Shown here in pieces: positions 41,636 to 52,975 of a DNA stretch of 64,000 nt. Position 1 is the stretch's first letter. Every line of letters begins with the position of its first letter. Made by a program: the position numbers and the translations under genes. Source of the stretch: Symbiodinium natans (lineage: Eukaryota; Sar; Dinophyceae; Suessiales; Symbiodiniaceae). Location: NCBI GenBank assembly GCA_905221605.1, contig CAJNDS010000246.1, forward strand, positions 1-64,000, given 5' to 3'. The notes under the pieces are model-generated. The model did not search any database. It was not told the origin of the DNA and was given only the letters and a program-made list of their open reading frames with translations.

Positions 41636-43696
41636 ACCTCACCTGGCTCAAGGTTTCGGCTCAACCCCGGTGGGGTGCTCAGGTAGAGAGCGTCTTTAGT
41701 GCCGTTGTGGCTGGCCCTGGGGCTTGTAACTAAGGGTAGGTTCCGTTTTGAGGCCCTGGCAAAACTGTGTTTGCTCGTAGGCCGGCTGACCGGCTAAGCT
41801 GTCATAGAGCGGCGGCCCGCCAACTGCTGCCGACGACGAAGGACGTTCGAGTGCACAGTCTTCGGCCTCGCTTCGCTAGAGGGAAGCTTTTCGTCCTCGC
41901 GTTGCTGAGGGAACCTTGTGGCCTACAGTCTGCTCTGGGTCACAGTGAAAGTTGCAGCCTCGATTTGCTTGAGGGGTGACGCTAGAGCCTGTTGCTCACC
42001 AGAGATTCCTGCTGTCTTTGGGTGAACAAAACCCGCCGACCCTCACTTGGATTGAGGGCTGTGTGTTAGGGAGAGTTTGGGTTCCTCGCTCGCTTGTGTG
42101 GAAAACGAAGGTGAGACCGAAACACGGGGGAAAACGGCCAAGGCACGTTGCAGACAGTGCAGGCCAACGTCGCACTGCAAGCGGCATCCTTGCAGTTGTG
42201 ACAGGAGTGTCCCGAACAATAGCGGTGTGCTTGAGCCCGAGTTTGCTGGTTTTCGGGGATCTGCAAGCTGAGCACAACAGGATATTCTTCGCAGGTAGAA
42301 TCAGGTAGAGCAGATCGGCCACACATAACAGAGGCACCAGTGTCGCAAAGCTCATTGACTGGTGCTACTGAGACGCCGTTGCCAAAGAACTTGCAGTAGG
42401 ACTGTGGTGCGGCACAGTGCAAGTTGAAGAGCAGCTGTTGGTGGCTGCTCCCCGGTAGACAAATAGTCCAAGAAAGCCTTGCTCGGCCTCGCTCCGTGCT
42501 GGGGGTTTGTTAGGGCTGGTATTGGCCGGACATGGTTCAGATGGAGGTTACCCGAACTTCTCGCTTTTCCCATCTGAAGGCAACCAATGGTTATCAGCCT
42601 GCTGGACATGGCAGGCCTCCTTTTTGTTTTACATCCACGTCTCCTGCAAGGGCTGGGGTTTGTCCGTGCACACAGACAAGGCGAACCTTGCAGATGTATG
42701 AGGTTATTGAAAAATGTTGGCTCTCACTGTATGGTGAATGGTTTGTATGGGCACTTGCTGGGGCAAGGCGGCTCTAGCTTCTGGGGATGGTGCATGTGCT
42801 GGCTGCTGCGGTAAGGAAACGGGGACGTAGAAGGGAGCCGGACATGCTTGCCTCCGTCTAGCACGTGGACGCCGAGCAGAGTATGTGACACTATCTTCAG
42901 CTGCTGGAGCCAAATTGCCTCGCCGTGTGACGTGGATGTGGTGGTTAGTCGTGGCCTCATGCACTGGAAGGCCTACCACAACAAATCCGAATGGAAACTG
43001 TGGTCCTAAGACACGCGGAGCAGCAGCGTATACGTGGCGCCGCGGGGGGCACATAGAGATAGAGGGCTTGGCAAGGGAACTCTGTCTAGAAATAGCCCTG
43101 GCTCCGTGAGGAGCTGAGGGCCTGGCTGCGCTGATGCAGCGGAATGGTTGTTCGGCCTCGCCTCCGCTGAGGGAACAACAGTCAATGCTTCTCTGCAGTG
43201 TCGGTCCGGGTTAGTAAGAGCGAGAACGCCGGGACCTCGAGCTGCAGTTTTACCATGAAGCAACCGCGTGAGATGCATTATTGGTCGACTGGTGAGTAAG
43301 AGCGAGAAAGCCAGGGCGACGCTACTTTGGGGGAGGCTGCAAGGCACGGTTAGTAAGCGCGAGAAAGCCGGAGCTGCGGACGAACCTGGAGTAGCAGTCT
43401 TTCATACCTCACGTGTTTCACTTTGCGGCCTCGCATGCGCTGAGGGCATATGCCTCGAACAGAACATCCAGTGCTGAGTGCGGATTGCCAAACTTACGGA
43501 GGCTGATGCCACAACAAGTGCCAACAGCAATGCATGCGGAGGGCAAAGTTCGGCCTCGCGAGTGCTGAGGGTTGCAGCTGAGAGAGGGCCTAGCTGAGAA
43601 CGCAACACCTCAAGCGAGGTAATTTTTAGTTTAGTTTCACCTTGACCAACGGCCCCTTCGGGTGGCTACGCGACGCAGCGTGCAGACGTAAAATTC
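41636..43696 (+). mobile_element. Non-coding unit U5, most diverged copy
   Basis: Same order of blocks as U1-U4 with many more substitutions and small indels, for example near 42060-42130 and 42690-42960. Head TGGCTCAAG at about 41643 after ACCTCACC; tail with GTAAAATTC at 43688-43696. The three GT(T/G)AGTAAG repeats are kept (43210, 43292, 43349). It is probably older than U1-U3. Confidence 0.72.
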
Positions 43697-45502
43697 ACCT
43701 GCGACCCAGGCTTATCTGCTGGAGTTGGGCGTTTCAGCTCCACAAGCCACGGAGTGGCAATTTGGCACGCGCGTTTTGCGAGTTGACTGGACTTGCTATA
43801 GATGCAGTACGCCAGGTCTGGCAGTGGCTTTGCCCTATCTGGGAGCAGTCGTGCATGGACAGGATCGTTGCCTTGGATGGATGCCAGTGTTTAAAAAATG
43901 GCATTGACACCACCGTACCGCGCCGTCTCCTTAAGCGAAGGTTTTTCCATAAAAGTACTGCTGTCAATTTGCAGGCGCTTTGGCAAGGGGCTTTGATTAG
44001 TTCATCTAAGCCGGGTTGGTGCAAAATTTGTAAGTGCCCACTTAGTCTTCAGCATGTCTTGTGGGACTGCCCATACATCTCTACCCGGTTCCCTGAGTCG
44101 CCTCACCTCGCCAAGGCCAGACTTAGGTATCCGTGGCCCAGTCTTTGGCTTAGGGGTTTGGTGCCTAAGGAAGCCACCGCCTGCGTGCCTGCACTTTCTG
44201 CAGTAAGCTCCGTCACCGACGGGTTGTGGAGTCAAAGCACTGTCCTTTCCAGCCGCAACCTTGTCTTTGCTACTGATGCTTCCGGTGGCCCTGGGGCCAA
44301 GGATCCGAGGTCCATATGTGTTTCGTGGGCCATTGCGGCTTACCAGATTGAAGAAGGTGTTCCTCAAAGGGTGGCTAGCGTTACTTGTTTCCCGGAGAGC
44401 TGAGCAACAGGCCGTCCGTGAACTTTTTGCTCGTGTAGAAGGCGCTTTTGACGCGACCATTGACTGCAAAAGTATCACATCCATCTTGAAGAAGGCCACG
44501 CCTCCTATGGAGGGCCCTGTTGACTGGGGAAATGTGTGGCAAGAACGTGACAGAGCAGACTTGCACTGGGTTCCCAGTCACAAAACGAAGGATTACTTCG
44601 CTGAACGTAACATCCCGGAATGGCGCCGTTTGATAAATGAGGATGTTGATATGCTTTGTGGAAAACGTGCCGCGCAGGCTCATTCAACACTCCACAGCTG
44701 CACTTTGTGTGAAGTTGACCAGCTGTGCGAAGACGTTTGCCTTCATCTTGCTCGCAAAATAGGCCATATTCTTTTAAGTAGGAAGGACAAATCCTTCCCG
44801 TGGGTTATGCAACGCAACCTTCAGCATGACGGTGGGGACCTAAGTCCTTCTTTGGCTAAAGTCAAGCCCAGCGCAAACTTTGTAAAGCAGACAGGCAAAG
44901 CCTCGGTTGCAGTTCCTAACAAAAAACAGCGCCTAAAGCAGTTGCTTGAGCACCCTGATCCTAGTATGGGTCATGTGTGGCAAGCCAGTGCCACTAAGGC
45001 CGTCAATAATTTTGCCGTTTCATGTACGGTGTGCAATCTGTATATCGAGCAGTGTAATGCACCTGATGTGTTTAACAGGAAGGTTGTCAACCCTTGTCAG
45101 GACATCCCAGCTGATCCGCCCGAGGGTTGGGTTGTCCATGCTTCGCGTGATATGCTTAATAAGGGCTCCTTCTTCATTTGCAGCAAATGTCTTGCCATCG
45201 GTAAGATTGCAGCGAGCTCCGCGTCAAAGGCCCTTCGGGAGCCGTGCCGTGGCCTCGCCCGCAAGATGAACATCGACTTAAGCAGGAAGGCTCATGCAAA
45301 AGTTGCGGCCAAGCAAAATCATTCCATTTTTGCGGTCTTTGGAAAGCAGTCTTTGCCTAAGGGGCCGCGAGCTGACAGTGATTTTGAGGGCCTCGTTGCT
45401 CCAGCGCCTCAGACTGTGCCGAAAGCGAAAAGTGTTGCTATTAAGCCCAAACCTAAGGCTCCCCAAACTGTGCCTAGGCAAACAATGCTTTCTTTTCAGT
45501 AA
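43697..45502 (+). pseudogene. Third LINE remnant: ORF2 C-terminus with a frameshift
   Basis: The frame starts at the tail of U5. It has a zf-RVT finger (CKICKCPLSLQHVLWDC, about 44030), then RNase H: FATDASGGPG near 44268, AEQQAVREL, TIDCK, VPSHKTKDY. The frame changes from 1 to 2 near 44398, within ..FPES/AEQQA.., consistent with one lost base. The C-terminal zinc pairs CTVC and CSKC follow, then a K/P-rich tail and a stop at 45502. It is diverged from both other LINE families. No ORF3 follows. It is 5'-truncated and cannot be active. Confidence 0.75.
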
Positions 45503-46330
45503 CAAAGTCCAGTTGCACTGTGCCGGGTAGTGCCTTCTTTCCTTGTCTGAGTTTCCCTGGAGAGGTGGCATTTTTCTTCAAAAACCCAACCTCCCCTTTC
45601 TCGAGCCGAGAACGGGGGGGTTGGAAATACCTAAACATGCGGGGGCAGTGCGGGGGCAATGCGAGAGGACTCGAGTGATTCTTGCGCTTCAACTCTACCC
45701 CATTTACAACGAAAGAAAATGCCAAAGGCTCCTGGTGCCAGGTCGGTTGCTTCGTCCGGGGGTCTTCAGCTCCAAGTGCCAAGTCCGTTGTTTTCAATCT
45801 GGGGCTTGAAGCTCCTAGTGCCAAGTCGCTTGATTCGCTTGGAGGCCTGCAGCGCCAAGTTGCTGTCACTTTAGGGCCTGAGCTAGAAGTCGGACCTTCG
45901 TACTTGCAGGTGCGAGTGGAAGTGATGCTTGCCGTGATTTTTCCCTTGGCCTCCCCTGCGGCGATGGGGGTGTTAGGATTGGTTTGGTAGGGTTTAGGAT
46001 GAATTTTGAGCGTCTGCAAAAATGTGAGAGTAGTTTTGGTAAATTGCGATGTTTATCCCTTTGCGGGAGGGCCACAAACACGCCCTAGAGACCTTTATGT
46101 GGGACACTAAGCAAATGCGCCCATTTGCCTCCGACTGCCCCACATGTGCGCGCACCTTGCGCCGCGGCTCCCAAAGGATAGGTTTCGACTTACGCTGGTG
46201 TGCGCTTGTTGGGCTGCACTCGCATAGTCCTTTGCCTTTTTCGGGTGTGGGTTGGTAGAGGTTTGGGTAATAATTTCCCACTTGCCGGTGTGCGCTTGTA
46301 TGCTGCACCCGAGAAGTTTCCGCGTTTACT
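45503..46330 (+). other. Non-coding stretch with a short direct repeat
   Basis: No gene seen. A ~45-bp phrase, CTCC(A/T)(A/G)GTGCCA(A/G)GTC..TTG..TTC, recurs three times at about 45730, 45768 and 45810, with a fourth weak copy near 45850. The rest is unremarkable. Confidence 0.5.
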
Positions 46331-46339
46331 GGCAGTGGC

Positions 46340-48135
46340 CCTGCCTGGCAGCTTGCAGTCCTCCAGCTTCGGCCTTTCCTGGCAGCTTGCAGTCCTTGAG
46401 TTTCGGACATCATTTCATGCAGAGCTTGGAGAATGTGGCCTTGCCTGGCAGCTTGCTGTCCTTGAGCTTCGTATTCGATCTCAACCAAAGCTAGGAGAAT
46501 GGGGCCTTGACTGGCAGCTTGCAGTCCTTGAGCTTCGGATTCGCTTTTAACCAGAGATTGGCGAATGTGGCCGTGCCTGGCCGCTTGGAGAATGTGGTTT
46601 TGCCAGGCGGGTTGCAGTCTTTGAGGTTCGGAGACTGCTTCATACAGAGCTTGCTTGCGCTCCTTGAGCTTCGGGGCACCTTGTTCCATAGCTTGGAGAA
46701 TTTGGCTTTGCCTGGCAGCTTGCAGTCCTTGAGCTTAGAAGTGTGTTTCCAGCCAGAGCTTGGAGAACGTGGCTTTGCCTGGCAGCTTGCAGTCCTTGAG
46801 CTTCGGGCTTCGGATACGATTCAACGGGAGCTTGGAGAACGTGGCGTTGCCTGGCAGCTTGCAGTCCTTAAGCTTCGGGCATTGCTTCAGCCAGAGCTTG
46901 GAGAATGCGGCCTTTCCTGGCAGCTTGCAATCCTTGAGTTTCGGACATCATTTCATGCAGAGCTTGGAGAATGTGGCCTTGCCTGGCAGCTTGCTGTCCT
47001 GAGCTTCGTATTCGATTTCAACCAAGCTAGGAGAATGGGGCCTTGACTGGCAGTTTGCAGTCCTTGAGCTTCGGATTCGCTTTTAACCAGAGATTGGCGA
47101 ATGTGGCTGTGCCTGGCCGCTTGCATTATTGAGCGTTGGATAGGGTTTTGCAACTTTGAGGTTCGGAGACTGCTTCATACAGAGCTTGCTTGCACTCCTT
47201 GAGCTTCGGGGCATGGTTGTACCATAGCTTGGAGAATGTGGCTTTGCCTGGCAGCTTGCAGTCCTTGAGCTTAGAAGTGTGTTCCAGCCAGAGCTTGGAG
47301 AACGTGGCTTTGCCTGGCAGCTTGCAGTCCTAGAGCTTCGGGCTTCGGATACGATTCAACGGGAGCTTGGAGAACGTGGCGTTGCCTGGCAGCTTGCAGT
47401 CCTTGAGCTTCGGGCATTGCTTCAACCAGAGATTGGAGAATGTGGCCTTTCCTGGCAGCTTGCAGTCCTTGAGTTTCGGACATCATTTCATGCAGAGCTT
47501 GGAGAATGTGGCCTTGCCTGGTAGCTTGCTGTCCTTGAGCTTCGTATTCGATTTCAACCAAAGCTAGGAGAATGGGGCCTTGACTGGCAGTTTGCAGTCC
47601 TTGAGCTTCGGATTCGCTTTTAACCAGAGATTGGCGAAGGTGGCCGTGCCTGGCCGCTTGCATTCCTTGAGCGTTGGATAGTGTTTCAACCAGAGCTTGG
47701 AGAATGTGGTTTTGCCAGGCGGGTTGCAGTCTTTGAGGTTCGGAGACTGCTTCATACAGAGCTTGCTTGCACTCCTTGAGCTTCGGGGCATGTTTGTACC
47801 ATAGCTTGGAGAATGTGGCCTTGCCTGGCAGCTTGCAGTCCTTGAGCTTCGAAGTGTGTTCCAGCCAGAGCTTGGAGAACGTGGCTTTGCCTGGCAGCTT
47901 GCAGTCCTAGAGCTTCGGGCTTCGGATACGATTCAACGGGAGCTTGGAGAACGTGGCGTTGCCTGGCAGCTTGCAGTCCTTGAGCTTCGGGCATTGCTTC
48001 AACCAGAGATTGGAGAATGTGGCCTTTCCTGGCAGCTTGCAGTCCTTGAGTTTCGGACATCATTTCATGCAGAGCTTGGAGAATGTGGCTTTGCCTGGTA
48101 GCTTGCTGTCCTTGAGCTTCGTATTCGATTTCAAC
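46340..48135 (+). repeat. ~66-bp minisatellite with higher-order duplication
   Basis: The repeat core is CTTGGAGAATGTGGC, CTTGCCTGGCAGCTTGCAG and TCCTTGAGCTTCGG, with a variable part between. Roughly two dozen units are present. Blocks of several units are themselves duplicated: 47230-47570 is closely matched by 47800-48130 and partly by 46700-47040. Because the unit is near a multiple of three, several frames stay open for over 100 codons. On the minus strand the unit reads as a ~22-residue helical-looking repeat (EAQGLQAARQGHILQALVE). Confidence 0.85.
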
Positions 48136-48418
48136 GTTCGCTCTTTGAGAGGTGGCGTCAGTGTTTGCTTCAGTGCTGTGAAGGAGGATGCCGGGACTTG
48201 CTTGCATGCCCGTTGAATTCGTGGCTCTCTCGGCATCTGCGTTATGGCACTTGACACCTGGTCCAGCTTGACTCGTGTGCAGACGTTTTGCTCCGTTACC
48301 TGTGGGTGGCGGGGCGACACTTTCTGTAGGCAGGTAGTCTCTGCTGTAGATCGGTGTCCTGGTAGTTTTTCCTTTTCACTTAGCCTTGGAGCTGCGACCG
48401 TTTTGCCGCTCGGAAAGT
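48136..48418 (+). other. Spacer, no gene seen
   Basis: Unique sequence between the minisatellite and the second copia element. It ends with AAAGTAAAATTCACCTG (about 48415-48431), the same tail-plus-ACCTG string found at junctions of the LINE array. Confidence 0.4.
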
Positions 48419-48426
48419 AAAATTCA

Positions 48427-49005
48427 CCTGTAGTGTTTGCCCAGTTGGTGCCATGTGGTGTTTGACCATACAGAGAGAAGCATGAGAGTTTTTCTGCTGC
48501 ATGACTTGGCATGAGCATGTTTGGTTTTGCCCAAAGTCCCTAAAGCATGTTTGGGTTGACTGCGACACATGTCTTGTCTTGTTGGCATGGCCGAGGATGA
48601 GTTTTGAGGCACTTGGAACTGCTTGAAAGCAGTAGTGAAGAAGTGCGTGTCAGAACTCTGAGGTTCTGTCTTGTTGCAACTCACTCCGTGTCCCCGCCAC
48701 TTCGTTCGTTGCCGTTGGACGTGTAGGATGGGAGTAGGAGTGCAGAGTGAACTCTGAAGCTTCGCTGTTTTGCTGTTCGGAAGTGACCTGAAGTCCCCGA
48801 GGTGTAGCCCAAAGCAGTTGCATTGTTCTTTTGCTTTACCTCCTTTGTAGAACAAAGTTGAGATGGAATTCGTAGCTTTTTGGAGCCCTTAGCTCTTGGA
48901 GAGAGCTTGCTGCAAGAACTGAAGCTTGCTGAACACTTTGGTGTTTGGCTCAAGTGCGAAGTGAAAAAGAGACAGCTGCGCGAGCTCTGCTTTTCACACA
49001 TTCCA
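48427..49005 (+). other. LTR-like or leader sequence A of copia 2
   Basis: Resembles sequence B (49900-50480) in several blocks: GAAGAAGTGCGTGT, ACAAAGTTGAGATGGAATTC, and TTTGGCTCAAG followed by GTGAAAAAGAG and CTCTGC. TTTGGCTCAAG (48944-48954) matches the 3' end of the dinoflagellate spliced leader. The two copies may be diverged LTRs of related elements or duplicated leaders. No coding sequence. Confidence 0.35.
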
Positions 49006-49461
49006 AGCGGTCGTCATCTGGCCTTGCTGTTTTTATCTTGACCTGCTTGAGCGCCGAGAGTGGCCCCCTGACCTTTTTGGTTGAAGGGGTTCCGGAGCTC
49101 AGACCTGCCCAGAATCCACCGAGTCGGAAGCTTAGAGATCTGCCTATAAGGACCTTGTTCCACCTTTTTGAAGAAGTTCCAGAGCTCAGAACTGGCCAGG
49201 AGAATGTTCCACCTGTATGAAGGGTTCGGAGCTAGGGTTTATTTTCAGGGCCCTCACAAGAGTCCTTTACGTGTAGGAGGCCCTGCGGATTTCCTCATGT
49301 ACTGTGCAGGAACTCTCATGTGTCTCTGCAATGTGTTGCGCGGGGTGGTCTAGATTTCTAGACCGTTGCCGTGCTCCAAGAACTCACATGCTGCAGCTTT
49401 TGTTCAGCGTTCGTGCTCTCGTATAGTTGGTCTGAGTTCCACCCTCGTGTCGTGCATGGAG

Positions 49462-49700
49462 ACTTCCTAGCGACTGAAGCAGGAGCGCAAGGAGCTGAGT
49501 GCTACGAAGAAACAGGCAACCAAAGAGCTGCAGCGTGAAACGCGGCGTCTCAACAGATTGAAAGCGGCCATGTTAAAGCTGACCCAAGAAGATCTGACAG
49601 CCTGTTTGGAGCTGAAAACACGCGCCATCGCCAAGGCGAAGCCAAGGCGAAAGCGGCAGTGCGGCCTGCGCAGACTGAGGGGGAGGACTAGGGCTAGGAT
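49462..49700 (+). pseudogene. Basic coiled-coil ORF fragment
   Basis: A short frame with K/E/R/L heptads (RKELSATKKQATKELQRETR, then LTQEDLTACLELKTR) lies between the two LTR-like blocks. It has a stop upstream and runs into arginine-rich sequence. It looks like part of a mobile-element protein rather than a host gene; I cannot name the family. Confidence 0.3.
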
Positions 49701-49899
49701 ACGAGGTCATCGCGCGGCGCTTTTTCTGTGCCTTAAGTGCATGGCCCTGAAAGCAATGTCTCCTTGTTGGACAGCTGGAAGCTCAAGGCTTTTAGCGCCT
49801 GTATTCGTTCTTCTAAGCCGGTTGAAACGCTTGCCAGAGCCAGAGCGCAAGCGTTGCGACAGGCAAGATGCAGACAGAAATTGACCTCCGCTCTGTATG

Positions 49900-50480
49900 T
49901 GTGAAAGTTTTTAACTTTCTTGTGAGTGCCTTTACAGTTGACAGGATGTCTTGCACATGTGACATGAACCACGAGTTTGCTTTGTGTGAGTTGAGAACTG
50001 TGCTTGAACCGTTTGTTTTGCTTTGGCAGAAACAGGCATGGACATAGCATGTTTGGAGCTTGGCTTGAAAGTGCTTCTTGCTTTGAGCTTGACGTAAGAT
50101 GCTTGGAGTGTGCATGATGAGCAGAGAAGCACTCGAGATGCTTTAGGAGCATCCTTGAAGAAGTGCGTGTTGCTCTGAGTTTGCTCTTCAAACCTTGGCC
50201 GCCGACCCTCGCTTCGCTTGTGTCGTTGTACTGAGGTTCGAGCAGAGTGGCTGTGCACTTGTATGCTTGTTTTGCTGAAGCACGGAAGTTCTGAGAAGCA
50301 TTAGGACGTTTGCATGTGTTCCTTCTTTGTTTAACAAAGTTGAGATGGAATTCACGAAAGTGAAGCTGCGCTGACTCTGCGAGAGACTTGCCGAACACCT
50401 CTGGTGTTTTGGCTCAAGCGTGGAGTGAAAAAGAGCTCTGCGTTTTTCACATGGTAGCGGAGCGTCTGAGGACGTTCCAG
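49900..50480 (+). other. LTR-like or leader sequence B of copia 2
   Basis: Lies directly upstream of the gag ATG. It carries the blocks shared with sequence A. It has an exact 12-base match, TTTTGGCTCAAG (50407-50418), to the spliced-leader 3' end, 70 bases before the ATG. Upstream part is rich in GCTTG and GCATG words. Confidence 0.4.
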
Positions 50481-50488
50481 TAGAGACC

Positions 50489-51484
50489 ATGGCCGCCCAA
50501 GCTCCGGACCCTTCTCAGGTGCCGGTACCGGACGTGAGCCCTGAAGAAGAGGCTTTGCTGTTTGGTCAAGCAGGCCAGACAACCTCGCGACCTCAGGAAG
50601 CCCCGAACCCCTTTGAGTCCCCTCCGGCAACTCCTGCTCAAGCGCAGGCTTCACCGGCTGGCAGTCAGGCAGGGGGAACTTTGCCCACAGCCAGCGGTGG
50701 AGGAGCCGAGACTGGGTTTCAAGCCATCGTGTTGGAAATGCTACGTCAGCAGAACCAGTCTACACTTGAGCTCTTGCGTCAGCAAGGGCAGGCTACTCAA
50801 CAGAACCAGCAGTTGATAGCTGCTCTCATGAGACGCATGGACTTAGAGGAGAAACGCCGAAACGAGGCAGAAGAGAAGGCCGCTGAGACTGCTAAGTTGG
50901 TTGCTGAAGCTGCAGCTAAAGCCAAGACTGCCGACCCGTTTTCTGGACCTGGTGCCACAGCAGCGACGGGGTCGTCTTCGTCTACTTCTTTTAGTGGTGG
51001 GTCCACTCTTCAGAACCGAGCGGAGAAGTACCTGCCGCCTTTGCCACTGCTGGAGCATCAAGGCATGAGCAAAGGACGCATGCGAGAAGTGGAAACATGG
51101 CATGGCTATGTGGAGACTTTGAGTTCGTGGTTGGCTTTGCAAGACGAGTCTTTCGTTCGGGAGCTTCAGCTGTGTGTGAAGGTGAAGCGCGAGATACTCC
51201 AGAAGGATCTCAGTGTGGAGGTTGCAGCGAGGAGCGCTAAGCTGTTTTACTACCTGACCCAAGCCCTTGCCAAGTGGGAAAGGGGTCTGGAGTTGCTACG
51301 CTCTTGCTCGAAGCGACAGGCTTTGAGTGCCTGTGGGTACGAGGCCATGCGCACCATCACACAGCAGTACAGCATAGTATCCCGCATGGAAGCCGTCTTC
51401 GTACGTGACCAGTGTTTGAAGTTGCAGCACACGTGCCAACATATTCGGCGACCTACTGACCTCATAAGACACCTTGAAGATGAG
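50489..51484 (+). pseudogene. Copia 2 gag, first part (interrupted)
   Basis: ATG 50489 (MAAQAPDPSQVPVPDVSPEE) begins a gag-like protein: P/A/Q-rich N-terminus, a Q/E/A-rich coiled-coil segment (about residues 95-150), then a globular part with W/Y/L-rich helices (HGYVETLSSWLALQ). It is cut at a GAG codon (51482-51484) by a nested insertion and resumes in the same frame after the insertion, at 52976. The insertion plus target duplication is 1491 bp, a multiple of three. Confidence 0.75.
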
Positions 51485-52526
51485 GGGGGTATTTCTGCAG
51501 AGTGGCCTTTGGATGCGGATGTCAGACTGCAGGCTTCAAGACCAAAGTCGAGTGTTTCAAGAGGGATGCTGCTAGCGTGCCATCGCCCCCTGGGCTCAAG
51601 ATGCAAGTGTACAGTTTGTTAGAGTAGGCAACGCAATGCTTTTCTTGCTGTCTCCAGCGTGTGGTGGGTCTTCTTGCTGCGTGTGGCGCCTGGTGATTGT
51701 ACAGCGGTACAGCTCGGGTGCCGGCTGGTTTGGTGCTGAATCGACGTCTGCCACTCTTCGGCTGCAAGTTGTTCAAGGAGGGCGTGACTGGTGGCTTTCC
51801 TGGGTCAGTTTGGGAGGCGGTATCTTTGCCTTTACGGATTGGATAAGCATCACTGTGGCCGCCGGATGGGCAGATGCACTTGCTTCCGCGCTGGACTTGG
51901 CAGCAACTTCTCTTCCTTGGCACGCCTTGCAGGTTGTCAGTTTTGTTGCAGCTTTTCTCGTGTGTACAGGCCACTGGTTTTCGCTCTTTCTCTGGCGTCC
52001 GGGCCCTTGGACACTGGCCATCACTGGACCTATCGTTTCGAGCCTGGAGGCAGGGCTTGAGGCTGACGTCAGAGCTTTGAGTTCATGCGGGCTGTGCCCC
52101 TCGCATGCGCCTCGGGGCGATTCGCATCTGCTCTCTGCTGGGGGATGCCTTCGGTAATTTGCTGCAGCCTTTGCCAAGCTGCAGCAGTGCACGCGTCTCT
52201 GGGACGTCGCGACATTGCTCTACTCTACAACGCTGCATCCTTAATAAACGTGGCGGCATTCCAACCGGTTGGCATTTGGACTGCCAGTGCTGGAGGGGTG
52301 GGTTTTGGAGATATTTGGTCCAGCCTTGTTGAAATGTGAGAGCTGGGCATTTCTTTCTGCCAACTTTGCTGCAGTTGGCAGCTGGAACTCTAACCTGAAG
52401 CCAGTGGCACGGCAAAATCTGAGCGTGTAGTTCTGCGCTTGGGTCCATATAAGGGCGAGTGGTCATGCTCCTGTTCCACGTCCATCCTATGTACGTCAAG
52501 CGAGACAGGAGACAACGCATGCAGAA
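51485..52526 (+). mobile_element. Nested TIR element N1 (1042 bp)
   Basis: Starts GGGGGTATTTCTGCAG and ends CATGCAGAA. The subterminal ATTTCTGCA / TGCAGAAAT words are inverted repeats. ATGAG flanks it on both sides (51480-51484 and 52527-52531), a 5-bp target duplication. No transposase is visible, so it would be non-autonomous. It includes a TATAAGGG word near 52450. Confidence 0.65.
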
Positions 52527-52531
52527 ATGAG

Positions 52532-52970
52532 GGGGGTATTTCTGCAGAGTGGCCTTTGGATGCGGATGTCAGACTGCAGGCTTCAAGACCAAAGTCGAGT
52601 GTTTCAAGAGGGATGCTGCTAGCGTGCCATCGCCCCCTGGGCTCAAGATGCAAGTGTACAGTTTGTTAGAGTAGGCAACGCAATGCTTTTCTTGCTGTCC
52701 CCACCCTGCTTCGCCCCTCCCTTGTAAACCTATCTGGCAGGCGGGGTTTTGGAGATATTTGGTCCAGCCTTGTTGAAATGTGAGAGCTGGGCATTTCTTT
52801 CTGCCAACTTTGCTGCAGTTGGCAGCTGGAACTCTAACCTGAAGCCAGTGGCACGGCAAAATCTGAGCGTGTAGTTCTGCGCTTGGGTCCATATAGGGGC
52901 GAGTGGTCATGCTCCTGTTCCACGTCCATCCTATGTACGTCAAGCGAGACAGGAGACAACGCATGCAGAA
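52532..52970 (+). mobile_element. Nested TIR element N2 (439 bp), shortened copy of N1
   Basis: Shares the first ~170 bp and the last ~240 bp of N1 nearly base for base but lacks ~600 bp of the middle. It is followed by the same ATGAG (52971-52975), so the two copies are tandem with ATGAG between and on both sides. Either N2 inserted into the duplicated target of N1, or the array arose by unequal exchange and deletion. Confidence 0.65.
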
Positions 52971-52975
52971 ATGAG

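Noticed and set aside
49558-49884. Complete small basic protein gene
   Set aside because: Only the first ~45 codons look protein-like; the rest is arginine-rich run-through, and the frame begins upstream without a start.
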